Assembly: GCA_026394055.1 (NCBI GenBank)
Contig: JAPKYZ010000024.1
Coordinates: 1-64,000 of the forward strand
Length of the DNA: 64,000 nucleotides
Direction of reading: 5' to 3'
From: Acidobacteriota bacterium
GTDB taxonomy: Bacteria > Acidobacteriota > Terriglobia > Bryobacterales > Bryobacteraceae
Positions 18,751 to 27,181 of the stretch are shown here, in pieces. The notes under the pieces were generated by a model, which was not told where the DNA came from, did not search any database, and saw only the letters and a program-made list of their open reading frames with translations. Every line of letters begins with the position of its first letter. Position 1 is the stretch's first letter. Made by a program: the position numbers and the translations under genes.

Positions 18751-18756
18751 AGAATA
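18751..18756 (-). promoter_or_regulatory. Possible -10 box for dut
   Basis: TATTCT on the minus strand, 8 nt before ATG 18742. It lies within the region that also holds the divergent gene's start. Confidence 0.35.
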
Positions 18757-18758
18757 GC

Positions 18759-20180
18759 ATGGTGCCCTCTCCATCGAGTGACGTGCCCGCAGGACCCGGC
18801 GCGGCCCCGCGCGTTCACGCCCTTCCGCCCATGCCGCCGGAACAGTTGGCCTATGCGCTGGCCCGCTACTCCCGGTCGGCCGATTCGATCACGCAGTCGA
18901 TTGATTGGGTGCGCTCGCACGATTCCGGCAAGTTTCTCGATAGCTTCTACTTCCAGTACGGCCACGCCTCCATTGCCGATCTAGGGCATCTGGCCATCTG
19001 CTGGGAAGGGGTGAGCGAGCTGGCGGCGACGGAGATTGAAGATGAGCCGCTGTGGGACGGCCAAGCCAAGTCCTCGCGCTACCAGGATTTCGGCAAGTTG
19101 GGCTTTATTACGCCATCGGAGTTCGACACCGACGCCGCGGAGCGTTATCAGGCGGCTGGCAATGCGCTGATGGCCGCCTATCGCCAAGTCCACACCGAGA
19201 TGACCGAGGTGCTGAGCGAGCGGCTGCCGCGGCCGGAGGAGATGAAGCCCGACGCTTACCGGCGCAACATCGCCGCTCGGGCCTTTGACATCGCACGCTA
19301 CCTGCTGTTTTGGGGCGTACCGACCAATGCCGGACAGGTGACCAGCATTCGCACGCTGGAACGCCAGATCCGGCGGCTGAAGGCGTCTGAGTACGCCGAA
19401 GTCCGCGGCATTGCCGATGAAGCCACCGAGGCATGCAAGGTGCCGGAGGCGACGCCGACGCTGGCCAAGTACGTGGGCGTGGACCAGTATCTGGTGACCT
19501 CGCGGGCAGAGCTGAAGCAGTGGGCATCGCAGAATCTTCCGGCCTCCACCCGGCTGCCGGTGGAAGATATCGACCTGTCGCGCGCCACCGATACCCCGGC
19601 CGATATTGTGGCGACGCTGCTCTACCCGGTGACCGACCGGCCGTTCCGGGAGCTATATGAGCTGGCGCGTGGATGGTCGGCCGCACAGCGGGCGGAAGTG
19701 ATCGATGTGGCGCTGAAATCCCGCCAGCGCTACGACGAACTGTTGCGCGAGTTCCGCGGGGGCCTCTACGCCTACGACATGATCATGGACGTTGGCGCTT
19801 ATCGCGACATGCACCGCCACCGCCGCTGCCAGCAGTACCGGCAAGCGTATTCGGGACGTCTGGGTTGGGAAACGCCGGAGCTGGTGGCCGGGCACGCGGT
19901 CTATCGTCAGGCGATGGAACAAGCCTTTGAGACGCTACACACGCTGCCGGAACCGGGCGCGCACTATCTGCTGCCATTCGGCGCCCGCAGCCGCTTCCTG
20001 TTCAAGATGGATTTTGCCGAAGCGGAATACATCTCAAAGCTCCGCAGCGGCGTCAAGGGCCACTTCAGCTACCGATCAGTGGCCTGGAAGATGAAGCTGG
20101 CGATGGAGAAGCTGGAACCCGAGCTTGGCCGCCTGATGGAAGCCACGCCACCTTGGGTGGAAGACCCGTTGACGCGCTAG
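18759..20180 (+). CDS. ThyX-like (FAD-dependent thymidylate synthase family) tandem-domain protein
   Basis: 473-aa protein, about twice the usual ThyX length, with two ThyX-like halves. The first half has GHASIADLGHLAICWEGVSE and SSRYQDF, resembling the ThyX GHxSxxEH and SQRY blocks but lacking its RHR. The second half carries RHRR at about residues 353-356 followed by CQQYRQAYSG; the Ser expected in the ThyX RHRX7S motif is Ala. ThyX makes dTMP from dUMP with methylene-folate and FADH2. The divergent dut, which makes dUMP, supports a role in thymidylate supply. Start ATG 18759 is preferred over an upstream TTG (18726) that would overlap dut. Activity is not certain because of the altered motif. 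Confidence 0.7.
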   Translation: MVPSPSSDVPAGPGAAPRVHALPPMPPEQLAYALARYSRSADSITQSIDWVRSHDSGKFLDSFYFQYGHASIADLGHLAICWEGVSELAATEIEDEPLWDGQAKSSRYQDFGKLGFITPSEFDTDAAERYQAAGNALMAAYRQVHTEMTEVLSERLPRPEEMKPDAYRRNIAARAFDIARYLLFWGVPTNAGQVTSIRTLERQIRRLKASEYAEVRGIADEATEACKVPEATPTLAKYVGVDQYLVTSRAELKQWASQNLPASTRLPVEDIDLSRATDTPADIVATLLYPVTDRPFRELYELARGWSAAQRAEVIDVALKSRQRYDELLREFRGGLYAYDMIMDVGAYRDMHRHRRCQQYRQAYSGRLGWETPELVAGHAVYRQAMEQAFETLHTLPEPGAHYLLPFGARSRFLFKMDFAEAEYISKLRSGVKGHFSYRSVAWKMKLAMEKLEPELGRLMEATPPWVEDPLTR

Positions 20181-20225
20181 CGCCTTGCCCCGAAAGTTCG
20201 GAGCATTTCAAGATTCCTGCAAAGG

Positions 20226-20269
20226 CGCCAAGCCGCCAAGAAGACTCTTCGTTGCTTTTCGGCTTGGCG
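20226..20269. repeat. 10-bp perfect inverted repeat after the ThyX-like gene
   Basis: CGCCAAGCCG (20226-20235) and CGGCTTGGCG (20260-20269) are perfectly inverted with a 24-nt loop. No T-run follows, so it is either a factor-dependent terminator hairpin or a protein-binding site. Nothing else is evident in 20181-20367. Confidence 0.5.
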
Positions 20270-20367
20270 GGGCAGCCGGTCGGAGAATTTGAAGAACTTC
20301 AGCAGTAGGATACTAGCGGCCCCGATTGTTCCTTCTCCAGATGCAGGTGCTACTATCGGGCACCACT

Positions 20368-20943
20368 ATGCACCCCATTACGCGCCCATGCCTCGCCCTG
20401 CTGGTGCCTCTCCTGGCCGGCATCACCACCTTCGCCGCTGAGGTGCCGCGTTACGAATATCGGGTGCTGGCCACCGCCAAGACGTCCACCATGGAAAAGG
20501 AGCTCAATGAAGCCGCTGCGGCGGGCTTTAGCTTCTCCTCCGTCATGGGTGGCGAAACCGGGCTGGGTGGCAAGGAAGTGGTGGTGGTCATGAAGAAGAC
20601 CAACGGACAAGACGGCGGCAAACGGTACAAGCTGCTGGCCACCGCCCGAACCTCCACCCTGCAAAAGGAGCTCCAGGCGGCCGGTGACGAAGGGTTTGAC
20701 TATTGCGGGCAGACCGTTTTTGAGTCCGCGTTTGGCGGCCGCGAAGTGAGTGTGATTCTGGAGCGGAGCGCCACCAAGCGTCGTGTCGAGTACCGGGTGC
20801 TGGCCACCACTCGCACTTCGACCATGGAAAAAGAACTCCAAGGCGCGGGCGCAGCAGGATTTGAGTTCCTGGAAGTGATGGTGGGCAAGACGGCCATGGG
20901 TGGCAAGGAAGTGATCTCCATTCTGCGCAAGTACCCTGACTAG
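20368..20943 (+). CDS. Secreted protein with three tandem DUF4177-like repeats
   Basis: 191 aa with a signal peptide (PCLALLVPLLAGITTFAA, cleavage about residue 25). The mature part is three repeats of about 52 residues, each of the form YEYRVLATAKTSTMEKEL, then a helix ending AAGF, and a strand ending GGKEVVVVMKK. This strand-helix-strand layout resembles DUF4177 domains, which occur singly in small proteins. Repeats 1 and 3 are closest to each other. ATG 20368 is chosen because it puts the signal peptide at the N-terminus. Function unknown. Confidence 0.75.
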   Translation: MHPITRPCLALLVPLLAGITTFAAEVPRYEYRVLATAKTSTMEKELNEAAAAGFSFSSVMGGETGLGGKEVVVVMKKTNGQDGGKRYKLLATARTSTLQKELQAAGDEGFDYCGQTVFESAFGGREVSVILERSATKRRVEYRVLATTRTSTMEKELQGAGAAGFEFLEVMVGKTAMGGKEVISILRKYPD

Positions 20944-20960
20944 GCGGCCTGATTCTTTGT

Positions 20961-21009
20961 GCTAAAAATTTAGCTTGCCTTTGCGTATCGCCCGTGCTAA
21001 AAATCTAGC
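20961..21009 (+). promoter_or_regulatory. Promoter with two BlaI-type operators at the blaI start
   Basis: Two 14-bp near-identical palindromes, GCTAAAAATTTAGC (20961-20974) and GCTAAAAATCTAGC (20996-21009), flank and overlap a promoter TTGCCT (20975-20980), 17-bp spacer, TAAAAA (20998-21003). The second palindrome abuts ATG 21010. Transcription would start at or near the A of ATG, so the mRNA is probably leaderless and repressed by BlaI binding to both sites. Confidence 0.65.
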
Positions 21010-21462
21010 ATGGACAGCGAAGCCCGCCCGCGCAAAAAAACGGCCAGTGCCGGAGCCCTCAGCCGTCGCGAGCGCCAGATTCTTGACATCCTCTACCAGC
21101 GCACGCGTGCTACGGCCCATGAGGTGCGCGAAGCGTTACCCGGATCCCCCAGCTACTCAACGGCGCGGGCGTTGCTGCGCATTCTTGAAGAAAAGGGGCA
21201 CGTCCGGCACGTGGAAGAAGAGGGCCGGTATGTCTACCTGCCGGCGGTCTCGCGAGGTTCAGCGGGGCAGTCCGCACTGCAGCATCTGGTCCAGACCTTT
21301 TTTGACGGGTCAGCCGCGCAGGTGATGGCCGCCTTGCTTGATCGTGGGTCCACTCAGCTACCGGCCGAAGAACTCGACCGGCTGGCGAAGCTGGTGGAGG
21401 AGGCCCGCCAGGCCACTCAGTCGAGCGCACCGGCGGAGCGGGAAGGCGACGGCTCCGGCTAA
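21010..21462 (+). CDS. blaI: BlaI/MecI/CopY family transcriptional repressor
   Basis: 150-aa winged-helix repressor. The LSRRERQILDILYQ start, the YSTARALLRILEEKGHVRHV recognition-helix region and the GRYVYLPAVSR wing match the BlaI/MecI family, which is inactivated by cleavage by an M56 (BlaR1-like) membrane protease. The protease gene follows 80 bp downstream. Two palindromic operators overlap its own promoter, pointing to autorepression. The C-terminal part (about 75-120) is the dimerisation helix region. Confidence 0.9.
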   Translation: MDSEARPRKKTASAGALSRRERQILDILYQRTRATAHEVREALPGSPSYSTARALLRILEEKGHVRHVEEEGRYVYLPAVSRGSAGQSALQHLVQTFFDGSAAQVMAALLDRGSTQLPAEELDRLAKLVEEARQATQSSAPAEREGDGSG

Positions 21463-21542
21463 GTCGCGCCCTGTCCGCTCCCGCGCCGCTGTCGGTTGCC
21501 CTGATGTGTCCGAGCCAACTTCCGATTTCCAGGAGAACGTCC

Positions 21543-23078
21543 ATGACCGTAACTCTGATCCTGCAAGCCACGGCTATCTTTTGCGTGGCCCTTTTGGGCG
21601 CGTTGATCCTGCGCCGCGCCCCGGCTGCTCAGCGCCACATGCTCTTTGTCTTCGCCATGGCCGCGGCTCTATTGGTGCCGGCCGTGACGCCACTGGTGCC
21701 CCGTGCGGCCACAAGCGGCTTAGTCGAGCTGCCCTGGACCACGGTGATGGTGCGGGCCGGCGGAGAAAAGGTTGTAGCGTCAAGCTGGGCGGCTCGGCTC
21801 CCGGGCCTGCCGGAGTCGTTGATGGCGATCTGGGTGGCTGGGGCCGCGGTCATGCTGCTGAGGGTGCTGGTGGGCCTGGCCCGTGCCGCTTGGCTGCGCG
21901 CGGCCGCTCAACCGTTTGCGAACGGAACCGCGGGCGATTTCCGGATGCATGCCACGGTACGGATGCATACCGCAGTGCCGATGCCGACCACGTTTGGCTT
22001 CCGCCGGCCCGCGATTCTGTTGCCCGCTGCTGCGTTGACTTGGGACGCCTTGAAGCGGGAGAGCGTGCTGCGTCATGAGCAGGCGCACGTGGAGCGCCAG
22101 GATTGTCTGACGACGCTGGTGGTGGAGGTGGCGCGGGCCATCTACTGGTTCCATCCACTAGCTTGGGTGATTGCGGCTAAGGCTCAGCAGGAAAGGGAAC
22201 GGGCCTGTGATGATGCCGTCCTGCTGGGCGGGGTGGCGGCAACGGACTATGCCGGGCATCTGGTCTCGATCGCTCGCGAGGCCCAAGGAAAGTTGCTGCT
22301 GGCGGGCGTGCCGATGGCAGCACCCTCACAACTGGAGAGCCGCATCCGTGCGGTCCTGAACCCGGCAGTGGTTCGCCGACCCGTTTCGCGACGGCTGGTC
22401 TCCATGGCGGGGGTCGTGATGCTGGGAAGCGTCTTGGCGGTGGCCGCTGCGGGTCAAGCTACGGGACCGCTGGCGGGCACGGTGGAGGTGGTCGTGAACG
22501 ATGTGACCGGCGCGCGGGTTCCCGGGGCCGTGGTTTCCATCGAAGCCGGCGGCGGCAAGGTGTTCGTCAAGCAGCCCACCTCGCCCGCGGGCGAAGTAAG
22601 CTTTCACTCGTTGCCCGCCAAGGACTATCTGCTGGAAGTGGTGTCGCCCGGGTTTGCCACCGTCACCAAAGGGCTGAAACTGACGGCGGATAGTGGTGCA
22701 AGAGTGGAGGTCACGTTGCAGCCGGACGAGATTTTCCAATCGGCCACTGTTAGCGGCGGCGAAGTGAGGCCCGCCGGGCCCCCCAGCCGGATCCGCATCG
22801 GCGGCAACGTGCAGTCGGCCAAGATCATCAACAAGGCGCGCATCATTTACCCGGCGGAAGCCAAACAGAAGGGGATCCAGGGCACGGTGTTCCTCCGGGC
22901 GGTCATCTCCAAGGAAGGCACCATTCTCTCGCTGCAGGTGCTGAGCGCTCCCGACAAGAGCTTGGCTGATGCCGCAGTGGAGGGCGTCAAGCAGTGGACC
23001 TACCAGTCGACTCTGCTGAATGGCAACCCGGTGGAAGTGGTTACGCGGATCGACGTCAACTTTACCTTGGCGCCTTAA
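21543..23078 (+). CDS. M56 family (BlaR1-like) membrane metallopeptidase fused to carboxypeptidase-regulatory and TonB C-terminal domains
   Basis: 511 aa. The N-terminal part has several membrane helices (about residues 1-110) and the M56 zinc motif HEQAH at 178-182. A further helix follows at about 285-305. Then a carboxypeptidase-regulatory-like beta-sandwich (about 310-400) and a TonB C-terminal domain (about 415-511: YPAEAKQKGIQGTVFLRAV, then VEGVKQWTY). The layout suggests a sensor protease that cleaves BlaI, with periplasmic domains replacing the penicillin-binding sensor of BlaR1. Start ATG 21543 follows CAGGAGAA at a good distance; an upstream ATG at 21504 is less likely. It is in an operon with blaI. 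Confidence 0.88.
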   Translation: MTVTLILQATAIFCVALLGALILRRAPAAQRHMLFVFAMAAALLVPAVTPLVPRAATSGLVELPWTTVMVRAGGEKVVASSWAARLPGLPESLMAIWVAGAAVMLLRVLVGLARAAWLRAAAQPFANGTAGDFRMHATVRMHTAVPMPTTFGFRRPAILLPAAALTWDALKRESVLRHEQAHVERQDCLTTLVVEVARAIYWFHPLAWVIAAKAQQERERACDDAVLLGGVAATDYAGHLVSIAREAQGKLLLAGVPMAAPSQLESRIRAVLNPAVVRRPVSRRLVSMAGVVMLGSVLAVAAAGQATGPLAGTVEVVVNDVTGARVPGAVVSIEAGGGKVFVKQPTSPAGEVSFHSLPAKDYLLEVVSPGFATVTKGLKLTADSGARVEVTLQPDEIFQSATVSGGEVRPAGPPSRIRIGGNVQSAKIINKARIIYPAEAKQKGIQGTVFLRAVISKEGTILSLQVLSAPDKSLADAAVEGVKQWTYQSTLLNGNPVEVVTRIDVNFTLAP

Positions 23079-23146
23079 CCCCACCGGCCTGCGAGGAAGA
23101 GCGAGAGCGTGTCTCGAAAGTTCGCAACGCTGAGCCGGACCCGCTA

Positions 23147-23217
23147 TCAGCCCCATGCGTCAGCTTGGGGCTTTTTGCGGTAGCGGAGAATAGCCCCGAG
23201 CTGACGCATGGGGCTGA
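23147..23217. repeat. Dispersed inverted terminator repeat, copy 3 (longest arms)
   Basis: Left arm 23147-23171 and right arm 23193-23217 differ by one base; the inversion continues outward through CCCGCTAT / ATAGCGGG (about 23140 to 23224), giving arms of about 32 nt. TTTTT follows the left hairpin. It lies between the convergent ends of the M56 gene (23078) and the sigma-54 activator (23234). Confidence 0.85.
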
Positions 23218-23233
23218 TAGCGGGACCAACTTC

Positions 23234-24517
23234 TTACCCTGCAACCGCCTTGGCCAGCGCTCCCAAGCTTTTCAGCTTGGCGTTGAGCGTCGTGCGGTTG
23301 AGATTCAGCAGATCGGCCGCCTGGGTCTTGTTGCCGGAGGTGCGGCGCAGGGCCTGTTCCAGCAAGCTCAGTTCGATGGCGCCGATGGTCTGCTCGAAAT
23401 CCAGGCCGTGATCGGGCAGCGGCACGGAGGTGTTGAGGACGCCCACGGCCTTCGGCACAAAGGTGGAGGGCAGGGGGAAGTCGCCGGGGTAGAGCAGCAG
23501 CCGGTCGCCGGAAAGGGCGACGGCCATCTCGACGGCGTTCTCGAGCTGCCGGACGTTGCCCGGCCAGTCGTAGCGCTCCAGGCGGCTGATGGTCTCGCCA
23601 CTGAGCTGCTTCACCGGCAGGCCTTCATGCCCGCACACCTTCTCGATGAAGTGGGTGGCCAGGATGCCGATGTCGGACTTGCGCTCCCGCAGTGGCGGCA
23701 GGCTGAGCGGCACGACGTTCAAGCGGTAGAAAAGATCTTCCCGGAATCGGCCTTCGCGGACGCGCTCGTCCAGGTCGACATTGGTGGCGGCGATGACGCG
23801 GACGTCCACCTTCACGGTCTCCGAACTGCCCAGCCGCTCAAAGGCGCGCTCCTGGAGCACGCGCAGCAGCTTGGCCTGCAAGTCCATCGGCATGTCGCCA
23901 ATTTCATCCAGGAAGATGGTGCCGCCGTGGGCCATTTCAAAGCGGCCGGTGCGGTTGCTGAGGGCGCCGGTGAAGGCGCCGCGGACGTGGCCGAACAGTT
24001 CTGCTTCGAGCAGATTTTCGGGCAGGGCACTGCAATTGATCGAGACCAGCGGCTGAGCCGCGCGGGCGCCGGCGGCGTGGATGGCGCGGGCGGCGATCTC
24101 CTTACCGGTGCCGGTTTCGCCGGTCACCAGGACGGTGCTGCGGCGGCGGGCGACCAGGCGAATGACGTCGGCCACGCGGTCCATGGCCGGACTTTGCCCC
24201 ACCAGGAGCCGGCGCCACGGCTCGTCGGGGTTGCGGTTGCGCCGGGCGGCCACGGCGCGCAAAGCGCTTTCGATGCTGGGCTTCACTTCACTTTCCTCTG
24301 CCAAAACACAATGGGCTCCTGCGTGTGCCAACCGCACCGCGTCGGCCAGGGTAGCGTTGGGCTGATAGACGATAACGGCGAGTCCGGGCCAGCGCCGGTG
24401 GCATTCTTCGATCAGGACCGAAGGGTCCGCATCCGCGAAAGGGGGGCGAACCACCGCGGCGGTGGGCCGCTCGCGTGGGAGCACGAAGCTATCGTCGATC
24501 GAAAGAACTTCCGGCAT
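23234..24517 (-). CDS. Sigma-54-dependent transcriptional activator (NtrC family, Fis-type HTH)
   Basis: 427 aa. A degenerate receiver-like N-terminus (about 1-95, no phosphorylatable Asp in the usual place) precedes the AAA+ domain: Walker A GETGTGKE at 133-140, sigma-54 contact loop GAFTGA at 180-185, Walker [10 protein letters not shown], then [15 protein letters not shown]. The C-terminal Fis HTH reads [22 protein letters not shown]. It activates RNA polymerase with sigma-54 at distant sites; its targets are not apparent here. Upstream, two TGTCTAT copies (24527-24533 and 24552-24558) may be an autoregulatory site. Confidence 0.93.
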   Translation of the reverse strand: MPEVLSIDDSFVLPRERPTAAVVRPPFADADPSVLIEECHRRWPGLAVIVYQPNATLADAVRLAHAGAHCVLAEESEVKPSIESALRAVAARRNRNPDEPWRRLLVGQSPAMDRVADVIRLVARRRSTVLVTGETGTGKEIAARAIHAAGARAAQPLVSINCSALPENLLEAELFGHVRGAFTGALSNRTGRFEMAHGGTIFLDEIGDMPMDLQAKLLRVLQERAFERLGSSETVKVDVRVIAATNVDLDERVREGRFREDLFYRLNVVPLSLPPLRERKSDIGILATHFIEKVCGHEGLPVKQLSGETISRLERYDWPGNVRQLENAVEMAVALSGDRLLLYPGDFPLPSTFVPKAVGVLNTSVPLPDHGLDFEQTIGAIELSLLEQALRRTSGNKTQAADLLNLNRTTLNAKLKSLGALAKAVAG

Positions 24518-24607
24518 AGTGACAGTTGTCTATCGGAGGACGCCAGGATTCTGTCTATTGGGTAAATCGCCTTAGGCCCAGGCTGCTCTCCCTTAGGCCT
24601 GCCGGGG

Positions 24608-25357
24608 TCAGCGGGGAAGAAACAGCACGATGGTGGCGGCCACCGCCAGCACGATCACGGAGGTGGTGAAAAGCTTCTCCGGAATGTACTTGATCACGCG
24701 GCGCCCGGTGAAGGCCCCCAGCAGTGACGGCACCACCAGCGCCGCCCCAAAGCTGAGCGACTGGGCCGAGATCAGCCCTTGCCAGGTGTAGATGGGGATT
24801 TTCGAGAGGTTGACGATAAAAAAGAACCAGGCGCCCGTGGCGACAAACTGCTCGCGGGGCAGGTTTTGGCTGAGCAGGTAGATATTCATCACCGGACCGG
24901 CGGCATTGGCCACCATGGTCGAAAATCCCGCCGCGCTGCCGAAGAAGGCCGAATGCACCCGGCCGGTCTCCGACGCCAGATTAATGCCGCGCAGCCGGAG
25001 CAGGAACAGGATGATGCAGGCCAGGATGATGGCCCCCACCAGCGGCCGGATGATCCGCTCCGGAAAGCTGAGCACCGCTCCGCCCAAGGCTCCGCCCACC
25101 GCCACATAGGGCATTAGTTTGAATAGCGCGCCGGCGGCCGCCTCCTTGCGATAGGAGATCACCGCGAAGATGTCGGCCGTCAACAGAACCGGCAAAAGCC
25201 AGCCCGCCGACAACCGCGCATCACCGACGGCGACGACAAATAGAGGTACGGCCAGGATGCCGAGTCCGGGCATGCCGGTTTTGGCGATGCCGATGTTGAA
25301 GGCGCAGAAGATCGCCAGCGCCCAGCGCCAGGTTGGAAAGTCAGGAAGGACGAACAA
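24608..25357 (-). CDS. TauE/SafE family sulfite/sulfonate exporter-like membrane protein
   Basis: 249 aa with about eight hydrophobic helices. The KTGMPGLGILAVPLF segment near the N-terminus and GSAAGFSTMVANAAGPVMNIYLL in the middle are typical of TauE/SafE (DUF81) transporters, which move sulfite, sulfoacetate or related organosulfur anions. The start is TTG 25357, with a TACCCT box 6 nt upstream. It is divergent from tatA, sharing about 120 bp of control region. The substrate cannot be told. Confidence 0.88.
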   Translation of the reverse strand: MFVLPDFPTWRWALAIFCAFNIGIAKTGMPGLGILAVPLFVVAVGDARLSAGWLLPVLLTADIFAVISYRKEAAAGALFKLMPYVAVGGALGGAVLSFPERIIRPLVGAIILACIILFLLRLRGINLASETGRVHSAFFGSAAGFSTMVANAAGPVMNIYLLSQNLPREQFVATGAWFFFIVNLSKIPIYTWQGLISAQSLSFGAALVVPSLLGAFTGRRVIKYIPEKLFTTSVIVLAVAATIVLFLPR

Positions 25358-25430
25358 GCCATTAGGGTAGCGCGCCCCGCGCCGCCGCCGTCATGGTCTT
25401 GGGGTAAGCGATGGCTCGAGCCCCTGGGGG

Positions 25431-25470
25431 TTGCGCTTGCCACCCCTTGGGTTACAATCGAGCGAGGAGG
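25431..25470 (+). promoter_or_regulatory. tatA promoter and strong ribosome-binding site
   Basis: TTGCGC (25431-25436), a 16-bp spacer and TACAAT (25453-25458) form a promoter. GAGGAGG (25464-25470) lies 6 nt before ATG 25477. Unlike many genes here, this one has a clear leader with a strong Shine-Dalgarno, and that decides the start. Confidence 0.6.
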
Positions 25471-25476
25471 TATTCG

Positions 25477-26013
25477 ATGGGTCCGCTGGGCTGGCAAGAG
25501 ACGGTGTTCATCTTTGTCCTTGCTTTGCTATTGTTCGGCCCTAAAAAGCTGCCCGAACTTGGCAAGACAATCGGCAAGGCTCTCACCGAATTCCGACGCG
25601 CGTCAAACGAGCTGAAATCGACGTTTGATCGCGAAATGGCCAATCTGGAGAAGGAAACCGAAGGCGTACGTCAGGCGACGGCCGAAGTGAGCACCGATAT
25701 TCAAAAGTCGGTCTACGACGGAGCGAGCTATGATTACAACTATTACGAAACCGGCTACGACGGCTATCAGCCCTACGAGTCGGCCTCATCCAGCATATCC
25801 ACCGAAGGCGCATCCGCAACTCAGGACGCCGTCCCGTTAATTGCAGGTAGTTCTGCTGAGGCCGCTCCGGCCGAAGCTTCCGCAGGCAGCATTGCTGCTC
25901 CGGCGGGAGTGGAAGGAACCGTGCCGATGTCCACCCCCATGGTGGCGTCCAGTGAGCCGGTTCACGTTGAGGCTGTGCCTCATACGGAAGCACCCAAGCA
26001 GAGTGCCGCGTAA
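25477..26013 (+). CDS. tatA: Twin-arginine translocase subunit TatA family, with long Tyr/Ala-rich tail
   Basis: 178 aa. The N-terminal transmembrane helix and hinge are classical: GWQETVFIFVLALLLFGPKKLPELGKTIGKAL, then an amphipathic helix. TatA oligomers form the translocation path for folded proteins. The rest (residues about 80-178) is low-complexity: a Tyr-rich segment (about residues 82-106, with about nine Tyr) and an Ala/Ser/Pro/Glu-rich tail. Typical TatA is 60-90 aa, so this is much longer; a TatB role is possible. It is followed by tatC after 21 bp. Confidence 0.9.
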   Translation: MGPLGWQETVFIFVLALLLFGPKKLPELGKTIGKALTEFRRASNELKSTFDREMANLEKETEGVRQATAEVSTDIQKSVYDGASYDYNYYETGYDGYQPYESASSSISTEGASATQDAVPLIAGSSAEAAPAEASAGSIAAPAGVEGTVPMSTPMVASSEPVHVEAVPHTEAPKQSAA

Positions 26014-26034
26014 GGATAGCGCTCAAAACAAGGC

Positions 26035-27150
26035 ATGTCAGGCGAAGAACAACCGAAGGGCATAACGCCCGAAGGAGGGAGTCCGTCTACTCCCGAGGTG
26101 AGCTATCACCAAACGGTGGACGATCCCTATGGCTATGGGTACGACCCCTATGCCGGTGCGTCTTCGCCTGATGCGTCCTCGAGCGTTCCTTCCAGTGTCC
26201 CGGCCGTCATCTCTCCGGCCACTCCTCCGCCACCGCCTCCGCCCGCTGGTTCAGCGGATGAAGAGGATGAGGACGACGATGGCATGCTGCGCATGTCGTT
26301 TCTGGAGCATCTGGAAGAGCTCCGCAGCCGCCTGATCAAGATTGTCGCCGGCATGGCCGTGGCTTTCTTTGGAGCGCTGATGTTCGCGCCACAACTGTGG
26401 GATGTCGTCCGTGCCCCGGCCGCCGCCGCACTGACCAGCTTGGGTTTTTCGCCGAATCTCGCGCAGTTGACCCCGATGGACGGCTTCACCACGATCTGGG
26501 TGAAGCTGCCGCTGCTGTGTTCCGTGTTTATCGCCTCGCCCTGGGTGCTGTACCAGATTTGGGGCTTTATCGCGCCGGGTCTCTACAAGAAGGAGCGGCG
26601 GTGGGCGGCCCCGTTCATCATCGTGTCCGCTGGCTTGTTCATCTCGGGCGGCCTGTTTGCCTACTTTGTCGCCTTCCGCTTCGGCCTGACCTTCCTGCTG
26701 GGCGTGGGTAAGGACATCGGCATCACGCCCGTGGTTTCGCTGGTTGAATACTTCGACCTGTTTGTCAACGTGACGCTGGGCCTGGGTCTGTTGTTTGAGA
26801 TGCCGGTGCTGATCTTCTTCCTGACGCTGCTGCGCATTGTCACGCCCAGCTTCCTGATCGCCAATTCGCGCTACGCCATCCTGATCATCACCATTGCCGC
26901 GGCGATTGTGACGCCGACACCGGACGTGGTCAATCTGGCGCTGTTTGCGGTGCCCATGATCCTGCTGTTTTTCGTCGGTGTGTTCGGCGGCTGGATTCTG
27001 ACGCTGCATCGCGAAGGCAAGACCGGTACTATCCGCCTGATCAAGCTGATCGCCCTGGCGCTGGTACTCGCGGCTCTAGGCGGGGTGGCCTTGGCGGTGT
27101 TAAAGTTCGGGTATCATTTAATCTCGACTTGGCCGTTCCTGACCCGCTAA
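26035..27150 (+). CDS. tatC: Twin-arginine translocase subunit TatC with N-terminal extension
   Basis: 371 aa. The TatC core begins at about residue 84 with MRMSFLEHLEELRSRLIKI, followed by six membrane helices; the conserved Glu in LLFEMPVLIFFLTLL and the VTPTPDVVNLALFAVP loop are visible. TatC is the Tat signal-peptide receptor. The first 80 or so residues are extra: a Tyr/Asp/Gly/Pro-rich stretch (DDPYGYGYDPYAG), Ser/Pro repeats and an acidic run just before the core. In operon with tatA; several Tat-signal enzymes are encoded a few kb downstream. Confidence 0.93.
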   Translation: MSGEEQPKGITPEGGSPSTPEVSYHQTVDDPYGYGYDPYAGASSPDASSSVPSSVPAVISPATPPPPPPPAGSADEEDEDDDGMLRMSFLEHLEELRSRLIKIVAGMAVAFFGALMFAPQLWDVVRAPAAAALTSLGFSPNLAQLTPMDGFTTIWVKLPLLCSVFIASPWVLYQIWGFIAPGLYKKERRWAAPFIIVSAGLFISGGLFAYFVAFRFGLTFLLGVGKDIGITPVVSLVEYFDLFVNVTLGLGLLFEMPVLIFFLTLLRIVTPSFLIANSRYAILIITIAAAIVTPTPDVVNLALFAVPMILLFFVGVFGGWILTLHREGKTGTIRLIKLIALALVLAALGGVALAVLKFGYHLISTWPFLTR

Positions 27151-27181
27151 CGAACGGTACAGCAAGAATAAAGGCCCGGGC

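Noticed and set aside
23079..23233. Short ORFs translating the repeat (PCVSLGL-type peptides) at several repeat copies
   Set aside because: The same peptide recurs only because the same non-coding repeat is translated; no start signals or conservation expected.
22994..24565. 523-aa plus-strand ORF across the end of the M56 gene, terminator repeat copy 3 and the sigma-54 activator
   Set aside because: It runs through a terminator repeat and is antisense to a gene with Walker A, GAFTGA and Fis motifs; a shadow of GC-rich codons.
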